A stretch of 11,535 nt of DNA from Alphaproteobacteria bacterium (GTDB lineage Bacteria > Pseudomonadota > Alphaproteobacteria > Elsterales > Elsteraceae): the NCBI GenBank assembly GCA_013297545.1, contig JAAFHH010000058.1:1-11535 (forward strand). The letters are read 5' to 3'. The first letter of the stretch is position 1. Every line of letters starts with the position of its first letter. Made by a program: the position numbers and the translations under genes. This document shows, piece after piece, positions 6,972 to 11,535 of this stretch. Below the pieces are notes generated by a model that was not told where the DNA came from, ran no database searches, and worked only from the letters and a program-made list of their open reading frames with translations.

Positions 6972-8117
6972 TTGGATGATCTCGTGCCTGATCTCACCAC
7001 GTCACTGCCTAGCCGAAAGATTGCATTCGCCCTTGGAGGCCTCGCCGGAGCCAACGCGTTCGGCGCGGGGTTCCTGACCGCTGCGCGCGAGAGCGGCGTT
7101 GAACCCGATCTGATTTCGTGCACCTCCGGCATGATCCATTGGACCTGGCGCTATCTCGCTGGCGCCAACCTGCGCGATGAGATCGACCAGGCTATTCGCG
7201 AGTCCGCGCGCAGCAGTGCCTCGACGCCAGAGGCCGGCTGGGGTGCGGTGATGTCTCAAGGCTTGAGCGGTGTGTTCCGCACCGCGACGACCGAGTACTG
7301 GCAGCGTCTCATGGCGTTGCCGCCGCCGATGACCGCGAAGGACTGGATGGCGCGTTTGATCCCAGCACAGGTCTGGGTGCCGACCCGCACCGACCAAGAC
7401 TTCGAAGAGATGGCCGAGGTGTTCAACGCCTGGGACAAGCCGCTGTTCTTCAACAGCTACGCACCCAAGCGCGGGGTTGAATTCGTGCACATGAACCAAG
7501 CAGCCTACGAGGTGTGGTGCCGCTACGGCCACCCCGAACACAACACCGAAGAGAGCGAACGGGAGCCAGAGACTGGCGATCCGATGAAGCGTTCCAGCTT
7601 CAAGTCGCTGCCGCTGGCGCTACCGAAGAAGATCACGGCGAAAATGATCCGCGATGCGCTGTGGCTCACCCGGTATGGCTTTGACGGCCAAAAGCGCATC
7701 GACGGTGCTTATGTCCGGCAGTTCATGCTGAATGAATTGGTGTCAGCGGATTTGATCATCTTGGCCCGCCCGCGTCGGTTCGAATGGAAGGGCGACCTAC
7801 CGGCAACCGCGCTGGAGCTTCAAGACTTGGAGACCAAGCTGTGGTTTGACAGTTCCTATATGCAGCAATCGCACTTTATCAACTTCATCAACCGCGCCAT
7901 CGCGCATGGTGATTTGAACCAGGACCTCTATCACCACATCGATCTCTATCCGATCGAGGTGAAGCTGCGGCGTGGCTTTTTTGATTACTTTCAGGAACAG
8001 AAAGAGATGTTTGACGCGGCGATCGAACAATCGATCACAGCGCTCTGGTTGCGCCTGGATCTCGACAAGCATGCAACCGACCCGGGGGCAGCGATCGCGC
8101 TGCCCCCGGCCGCATAG
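6972..8117 (+). CDS. Divergent patatin-like protein with modified nucleophile elbow (PAT-A)
   Basis: A 381-residue soluble protein without signal peptide. The N-terminus aligns without gaps to the bacterial patatin pattern: KIAFALGG (strand and glycine-rich oxyanion loop), AGFLTAARESGVEPDLIS, then CTSGM where the family has GTSAG. This places Ser52 at the nucleophile position, with Cys50 and Met54 replacing both flanking glycines. RIDGAYVRQFML at about 242-253 supplies the Asp-Gly motif (Asp244), followed by a patatin-like strand ADLIILARP. PLFFNSYAPKRGVEF (about 157-171) matches the central segment shared with PAT-B. Patatins are Ser-Asp lipid acyl hydrolases; whether this one is active is unclear. 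An in-frame stop at 6942 bounds the frame. TTG 6972 has no ribosome-binding site, whereas GTG 6984 has GGA seven bases upstream and may be the true start. It is divergent from SBP-A and converges on its paralogue PAT-B. Confidence 0.8.
   Translation: MDDLVPDLTTSLPSRKIAFALGGLAGANAFGAGFLTAARESGVEPDLISCTSGMIHWTWRYLAGANLRDEIDQAIRESARSSASTPEAGWGAVMSQGLSGVFRTATTEYWQRLMALPPPMTAKDWMARLIPAQVWVPTRTDQDFEEMAEVFNAWDKPLFFNSYAPKRGVEFVHMNQAAYEVWCRYGHPEHNTEESEREPETGDPMKRSSFKSLPLALPKKITAKMIRDALWLTRYGFDGQKRIDGAYVRQFMLNELVSADLIILARPRRFEWKGDLPATALELQDLETKLWFDSSYMQQSHFINFINRAIAHGDLNQDLYHHIDLYPIEVKLRRGFFDYFQEQKEMFDAAIEQSITALWLRLDLDKHATDPGAAIALPPAA
8082..8109. terminator. Perfect 11-bp inverted repeat in the tail of PAT-A, between convergent genes
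   Basis: CCGGGGGCAGC (8082-8092), loop GATCGC, GCTGCCCCCGG (8099-8109) form a flawless GC-rich hairpin inside the last codons of PAT-A and 13 bp past the PAT-B stop. No U-tract follows in either direction, so it may act as a Rho-assisted or transcript-end-protecting structure rather than a classical intrinsic terminator. The encoded tail (DPGAAIALPPAA) looks low in constraint, consistent with selection on the RNA. Confidence 0.5.
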
Positions 8118-8121
8118 TCAG

Positions 8122-9435
8122 CTACTCGGCGGCGCGCGGGCGCCGAGGCGCCGGCTTCACCAGGCGAGCGGGTGCGGCCGTGGTGCGCGTGCGCTCCACC
8201 CAGTCGCGCAGCTTCGGCAGGGCTTGGGCGTAGCCGATCGCGCGGCACTTGGCGAAGTTCTCGACACTCCAATAGGGCTGGGTCTCGCCGGAGGCTTCGA
8301 TCAGGATCCACTCAACGGCTTGCTTGCGATCGTCGAAGAACGCCTTAGCGTCCGCGATGTCATCGTCGCCGATGGTCGCGATCAGCTCGGTGATTTGGGT
8401 CGCATAGTTGTTGTGGTTGCCTTGGGTCGTGGTCAGCACTTTGCCCTGGCGCGGATCCATGATCTGGACTGCGATCATCAGCGACAGGTTGGGCAAGTGC
8501 TCCAACGCCTCAGAGCTGAAAGTGGCGGCGTCGCGCACGGCACTCTCGCGATACCAGTCGCCATCGATTTCAGTTTCGGCCGATAGCCACGGCAGGTTGG
8601 ACCCGGACGCCAAGCGCCGGCCGTCCAGCGGCTGGAACGGTTTGCAGCTGCTGGTTGGCGTCGCGATCGCCCGGTTGCGCCGGTACCAGTCGATGCTAGG
8701 CTTCGATTCAATCTGCACCGCGTCCAAGCAGTTGGTCGCGATCGAGACATCGCGCGAGCCGATCTTCAGCAGCGACATCATGAACAGCGGTGCGTCGGGC
8801 TGGTAGACCGTCTGCCAGTTCGGCCCCGGGGTGATCCAGCCCGTCGGATCGGCCGGATTGTAGAGTTCCGCAAACGGCCCGATCGGCGCGAAGTAGTAGC
8901 CGCCAAGGAACCACCGGGTCATCGGGTGCCACACCGCCAGCGCGCGCACGAAGGTCCCAAGTGCTCGCTCAGTCGGCTCCATCATGTAAGCGCCGGCGGC
9001 CTGCATCATCGGGGCGAACAACTCTGGTGCTACCAGATTGGTCCAGGCCTGGGGGGAAGTGTAGTACTGGGCAAAGCCTTCCGCCCATTTGGCGACCCGC
9101 AGCGTGAACACGGGCGCAATCGGCGCCTTCACGTAGTCTTTTTCCGGCATCAAGGCCGAGCCCGCGAACTGCTCGATGTAGTGGGTGGGGTCGCGGCCTT
9201 CGGCGATCGCCATCAGGTGATAGAGGCCGATGAAATTGCCGATGCAGCCGGGCAGATAGACGTCGGGCACGATGCCGCATTCGGTCATCGCGTCGATCAC
9301 ACCCACCTCGTAGCCGAAGTATGGACCGCCACCGAATGGGGCGAACGCGATGCGCGCGGCCGCGGCTTGGGCGCGCCACTCCGCCAGGGACTTCGAGCGA
9401 AACTCAGTCGGCAAGGTGAAGTCGACGGTAGCCAT
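8122..9435 (-). CDS. Divergent patatin-like protein with cysteine at the nucleophile position (PAT-B)
   Basis: A 437-residue soluble protein paralogous to PAT-A. RIAFAPFGGGPYFGYEVGVI (residues 28-47) matches the patatin glycine-rich oxyanion loop, and DAMTECGIVPDVYLPGCIGN follows. Aligned without gaps to the RssA-type pattern (GI--D-V-GCSIG), PGCIG puts Cys64 where the catalytic serine belongs. The second active-site segment is present: ASGSNLPWL (277-285) followed by IDGDWYRESAVRDA (Asp291) and the strand LMIAVQIMDP. PLFMMSLLKIGSRDVSIATN parallels the central segment of PAT-A. The C-terminus ends in a basic, proline- and alanine-rich tail of about 20 residues. AAGGAG lies seven bases before ATG 9435. 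It is probably the last gene of an operon with the alpha/beta hydrolase and SBP-B, 75 bp after SBP-B. It could be a Cys-dependent acyl hydrolase or acyltransferase, or a non-catalytic lipid-binding relative; the patatin assignment is from motifs only. Confidence 0.8.
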   Translation of the reverse strand: MATVDFTLPTEFRSKSLAEWRAQAAAARIAFAPFGGGPYFGYEVGVIDAMTECGIVPDVYLPGCIGNFIGLYHLMAIAEGRDPTHYIEQFAGSALMPEKDYVKAPIAPVFTLRVAKWAEGFAQYYTSPQAWTNLVAPELFAPMMQAAGAYMMEPTERALGTFVRALAVWHPMTRWFLGGYYFAPIGPFAELYNPADPTGWITPGPNWQTVYQPDAPLFMMSLLKIGSRDVSIATNCLDAVQIESKPSIDWYRRNRAIATPTSSCKPFQPLDGRRLASGSNLPWLSAETEIDGDWYRESAVRDAATFSSEALEHLPNLSLMIAVQIMDPRQGKVLTTTQGNHNNYATQITELIATIGDDDIADAKAFFDDRKQAVEWILIEASGETQPYWSVENFAKCRAIGYAQALPKLRDWVERTRTTAAPARLVKPAPRRPRAAE

Positions 9436-9465
9436 GCGCGCTCTCCTTGTGTTGGTTCTCAGGAG

Positions 9466-9492
9466 CTAGCACTCATTGCGCGTTTGTGCAAT
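9466..9492. promoter_or_regulatory. CIRCE-like degenerate inverted repeat upstream of PAT-B
   Basis: CTAGCACTC (9466-9474) matches eight of nine bases of the left half of the HrcA operator CIRCE (TTAGCACTC). After exactly nine bases comes TTGTGCAAT (9484-9492), which matches the right half (GAGTGCTAA) at only five of nine. The site lies 30-57 bp before the PAT-B start, and ATTGCGC/GTGCAAT inside it also forms a small imperfect hairpin. HrcA control is only a possibility. Confidence 0.25.
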
Positions 9493-9510
9493 GCAGCAAT
9501 CTAAAAAAGC

Positions 9511-10317
9511 TTAGCTGCCGTAGCCGATGCGGCGGCCGTCGCCGCGCAGACCGGGATCGATGTCACTGCGCGGTTGCGGCTGGCGTTGAGACGCAGCGGA
9601 GACGACGGCGTGGGCTGCGACCAGACGGTCGAGCAGGGCCTGGGCCTGCGGGTGACGTTGCGAGACGTTGATGTAGATCGGGATCACACTCAAGGTGTGG
9701 GCATGGATGGTGGCCGTCGGTTTGATCTCGTCGACGGCTTCCTGGAACTTGTTGCGATACTGAATGTAGATCTCGCCGCGCCGGGCCAGCAGCATGCGCA
9801 GTCCGGACGCTGAATCGGGCGGCTCGCCAGTCAAGGCGACACGGTTTGCCGGGTTCTCGATGAATTGCCGAATGCCGCCATAGGCAAAGCGCTGCTGCAG
9901 GATCACGGTCCGTCCGCGCAGGTCATCTTGGGACTGCACCACCAAGGTGGGCGCCAGGGTGAACGCCTGGGTGACCAACTCGTCGATCGGTTGGGGGCTT
10001 GAGAGGATGTGGCCCCGCAGTTCGGCGGCCGAGTTGTTGGTCAACAGCACGTCGGCTTCACCGGCGATAATCATCGCGCGGGCGCGCGCCACCGGGAATT
10101 CGCGGATGTCTGCGGCCACGCCCAAGTGGTTGGTCATACGGCGAAACAAGTCGACCAGGTCGCCGCGCACGTCACCTTGCTCGGTGGTGTAGTTGAAGGG
10201 GGGGAACGGGAAGAAGACCATGCGCAACGGATCGGACGGCGTCTGCGCGGCAGCACCAGCACTCGCCAGCAGCAGGCCTGCCAGCGTGATGGCGCGCAAG
10301 CACCCCCGCCGGATCAC
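9511..10317 (-). CDS. Orphan periplasmic solute-binding protein, SBP_bac_3-like (SBP-B)
   Basis: A 268-residue exported protein paralogous to SBP-A; by eye about half the aligned positions agree. The signal peptide is VIRRGCLRAITLAGLLLASA..., cut near GAAAQ. Shared blocks are LRMVFFPFPPFNYTTEQGD, GDLVDLFRRMTNHLGV, FPVARARAMIIAGEADVLLT, SSPQPIDELVTQAF, ILQQRFAYGGIRQFIENPAN and SGLRMLLARRGEIYIQYRNK. The usual TPER site reads AAELRGHI, so the canonical carboxylate-binding arginine is again out of position. A 25-residue polar tail (from SQRQPQPRSD to IGYGS) is absent from SBP-A. The GTG start at 10317 overlaps the alpha/beta-hydrolase stop as GTGA, implying translational coupling, and an upstream-extended frame to 10506 lies wholly inside that gene. 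It is followed after 75 bp by PAT-B on the same strand. No permease or ATPase gene is nearby. Confidence 0.88.
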   Translation of the reverse strand: MIRRGCLRAITLAGLLLASAGAAAQTPSDPLRMVFFPFPPFNYTTEQGDVRGDLVDLFRRMTNHLGVAADIREFPVARARAMIIAGEADVLLTNNSAAELRGHILSSPQPIDELVTQAFTLAPTLVVQSQDDLRGRTVILQQRFAYGGIRQFIENPANRVALTGEPPDSASGLRMLLARRGEIYIQYRNKFQEAVDEIKPTATIHAHTLSVIPIYINVSQRHPQAQALLDRLVAAHAVVSAASQRQPQPRSDIDPGLRGDGRRIGYGS

Positions 10318-11171
10318 GCCCAACCTCCCGTTGGTGCCAGGCAATCCGCCAAGAAACCTTCGATCAGGCCGATCTGGTCTGGGGTGTCGAGCCCGGGCGC
10401 ATGACCACAGCCCGGGATTTCCACCACCTGAGGTCGCGGGCCGCGCAGTGCCATGGCAGCGGCGGTTTCGGGCAGCAGCAACTTCGACAGTGCGCCGCGC
10501 AAGCACAGGGTTGGCAGGCGCAAGCCGTCATAGGCCGCCCATTGCTGGTAGTCAGATCTGCGGCTGCGGATCTGTTCGATCACGCGCGGATCATTGTGCA
10601 CGGTGATCCGCCCATCATCGCAGCGGCGATGACCGTAGAGGCTTAAGCGGCGCCAGGTGCTGTCTGCGATCTCGCCCCGGCCAACATAGGTCCGGCGCAG
10701 GAAGTCCTCATACTCGCTCACGCGATCGAACACCGGGGGCGTGCCCGCGTAGCTCAAGATGGCGTCGAAGGCGGCATCTGGCACCTCTGGCCCCATGTCG
10801 TTGAGCACCAGGGCCGCAATCCGGGGCGCCAGCTGTGGGTCTGCTGCCGTAGCGATGCCGAGTGCGCCGCCCATCGAGGTGCCGATCCACGCGCAGCGCT
10901 GGACCGCCAGCTGATCTAGCAGTGCGGAGACGATGGGCAGGTAGGTATGCCACCCGTAGTCGTCAGAGTGTTTCGCCCAGGTGCTGGCACCGCGACCGAT
11001 CATATCCACCGCCAGCACGTGGTAGCGGCTCGCCAGGGCGGCGGCGATTTCGTCATGGTCCCGGCAACTGCGCGCGAGCCCGTGCATCAACAAAATGGTA
11101 GGCGACGCGGCGTCGCCCCAGGCAGTCAGATGGATTTCGTGGTCTGGCAAACCAACAAAGCAATGCCGCAT
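10314..11171 (-). CDS. Alpha/beta hydrolase with an atypical catalytic-acid position
   Basis: A 285-residue cytosolic alpha/beta-hydrolase fold protein. Visible landmarks are ILLMHGLARSCRDHDEIAAA (His30-Gly31, oxyanion loop), YHVLAVDMIGRGAS (strand and D-x-x-GRG turn), WIGTSMGGALGIATA (nucleophile Ser99 in GTSMGG), ALVLNDMGPEVP, and VVEIPGCGHAPGLDTPDQI (catalytic His257). The segment normally reading LRG--SDLL reads LRGALSKLL, putting Lys230 where the catalytic aspartate is expected. Asp125 in LNDMGP, after strand 6, is a possible substitute acid. Relatives include C-C bond and ester hydrolases of aromatic degradation, but the substrate is unknown. ATG 11171 has AGGG nine bases upstream. The stop overlaps the SBP-B start as GTGA. 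A good promoter lies about 70 bp upstream (11237-11266). This is probably the first gene of the hydrolase, SBP-B, PAT-B operon. Confidence 0.88.
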   Translation of the reverse strand: MRHCFVGLPDHEIHLTAWGDAASPTILLMHGLARSCRDHDEIAAALASRYHVLAVDMIGRGASTWAKHSDDYGWHTYLPIVSALLDQLAVQRCAWIGTSMGGALGIATAADPQLAPRIAALVLNDMGPEVPDAAFDAILSYAGTPPVFDRVSEYEDFLRRTYVGRGEIADSTWRRLSLYGHRRCDDGRITVHNDPRVIEQIRSRRSDYQQWAAYDGLRLPTLCLRGALSKLLLPETAAAMALRGPRPQVVEIPGCGHAPGLDTPDQIGLIEGFLADCLAPTGGWA

Positions 11172-11214
11172 TACTAACGACCCTCTGAAGTCCCGCCCGC
11201 TGATCAGACCGGCT

Positions 11215-11244
11215 TTGCCTGACGCTTGCGCCGAACTTTATACT
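11215..11244 (+). promoter_or_regulatory. Sigma70-like promoter candidate reading rightwards
   Basis: TTGCCT (11215-11220) and TATACT (11239-11244) are separated by 18 bases. The -10 is one base from consensus. If used for the gene at 11497 it would give a leader of about 245 bases. It shares its AT-rich core with the opposing minus-strand promoter. Confidence 0.35.
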
Positions 11245-11266
11245 GGTACCTCCGCACTGTTGCCAA
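11237..11266 (-). promoter_or_regulatory. Sigma70-like promoter for the alpha/beta hydrolase, SBP-B, PAT-B operon
   Basis: On the minus strand, TTGGCA (11266-11261) and TATAAA (11242-11237) each match consensus at five of six positions, with 18 bases between them. Transcription would start near 11230, about 60 bases before the ATG at 11171. This is the best promoter match in the window. Confidence 0.5.
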
Positions 11267-11496
11267 CATCGTCATTTTTATTCTACCGGACTGCAGTCTT
11301 TTGGTCACAATCCGCCCATCGCGAGGCGCTGCAGTCACTGCCGGGCACATCCCACAGGCTCTCGTGCCTCGTGCTGGCCGATTGTGGTGATGGCGCGCGT
11401 CCGGTTGTGCCCCCTTGGCCTCGCTGTTGCATTACCGGGCGAGACGGTCGACGATCCCCCTCGACCTTGCATCCGCCCTTGAGGAGACTGCATCCG
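11245..11496. other. Non-coding stretch with small repeats, upstream of the last gene
   Basis: No convincing gene is seen. It contains a perfect palindrome GACTGCAGTC at 11289-11298, whose core CTGCAGTC recurs at 11329-11336, and a tandem CTCGTGC repeat at 11361-11374. A 30-codon ATG frame (11390-11482) ends on the ribosome-binding site of the next gene but has no good site of its own. Confidence 0.4.
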
Positions 11497-11535
11497 ATGC
11501 GCCTTACTCTGCTCGCCCTTGCGGCCGGCCTTGCC
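11497..11535 (+). CDS. Start of an exported-protein gene (first 13 codons, runs off right edge)
   Basis: ATG 11497 opens MRLTLLALAAGLA, which reads as the beginning of a Sec signal peptide: one basic residue, then a leucine/alanine-rich core. GAGGAG at 11481-11486 lies ten bases upstream, a slightly long but acceptable spacing. The gene is divergent from the alpha/beta hydrolase. Nothing beyond the signal peptide is visible, so no family can be given. Confidence 0.65.
   Translation, partial: MRLTLLALAAGLA

Noticed and set aside
8090..8101. GCGATCGC octamer as a HIP1-type repeat
   Set aside because: It is a single copy inside the hairpin loop, and HIP1 abundance is a cyanobacterial trait; no other copies were noticed.
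6972..9435. Anti-phage CBASS-type system with a CapV-like patatin effector
   Set aside because: No nucleotide cyclase (CD-NTase) or Cap2/Cap3 gene is nearby, both patatin-like proteins have abnormal elbows, and the neighbours are binding proteins.
9503..9508. A six-base A-run (T-run on the minus strand) just after the SBP-B stop, as an intrinsic terminator
   Set aside because: No stable stem precedes it; only three- or four-pair possibilities were found, so termination between SBP-B and PAT-B is not supported.
11390..11482. A 30-codon upstream frame ending on the ribosome-binding site of the last gene
   Set aside because: It has no good ribosome-binding site, no run of regulatory codons, and an ordinary composition. 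The stop overlapping GAGGAG may be chance.
1..11535. CRISPR arrays, tRNA or rRNA genes, transposases, integrases and attachment sites
   Set aside because: No regularly spaced repeats, cloverleaf segments, transposase-like proteins or terminal inverted repeats were seen.

Overview
The window is 11.5 kb of GC-rich, gene-dense bacterial chromosome. GTG starts, four-base GTGA stop/start overlaps, exported binding proteins, AzlCD, an M20 amidase and a creatininase-family enzyme all fit an alphaproteobacterium, perhaps of the Rhodospirillales type. That placement is inference from gene content and style. I see no tRNA, rRNA, CRISPR array, insertion sequence or phage gene.

Left part (1-2461): the start of a molybdate-binding protein gene (modA, minus strand, running off the left edge) is divergent from a membrane-anchored coiled-coil protein of unknown function. 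A small uncharacterised gene follows. It converges on an overlapping azlC-azlD pair (minus strand), which encodes a branched-chain amino acid exporter.

Central operon (2582-5847, plus strand): a two-module pentapeptide-repeat protein overlaps an M20-type N-carbamoyl amino acid/ureido amidase by four bases. A creatininase-family amidohydrolase starts nine bases after that. The two metal-dependent C-N hydrolases suggest breakdown of a cyclic amide, ureide or hydantoin-like compound; the role of the pentapeptide protein is unclear.

Right part (5852-11171): this is the least ordinary region. It holds two related orphan solute-binding proteins (SBP-A 5852-6604; SBP-B 9511-10317) and, between them, two related patatin-like proteins that converge head-on (PAT-A 6972-8117, plus; PAT-B 8122-9435, minus). 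The nucleophile elbow of both patatin-like proteins is unusual. PAT-B appears to carry cysteine where the catalytic serine should be, while PAT-A keeps a serine but loses the flanking glycines. Both keep the Asp-Gly motif of the catalytic dyad. A probable minus-strand operon runs from an alpha/beta hydrolase (10314-11171), through SBP-B (GTGA overlap), to PAT-B. The hydrolase itself has lysine where its family usually has the catalytic aspartate. A perfect 11-bp hairpin sits between the converging patatin genes.

Right edge (11172-11535): a divergent promoter region and the first 13 codons of an exported protein gene. The strongest candidate for something undescribed is the SBP/patatin-like module with altered active sites (5852-11171).
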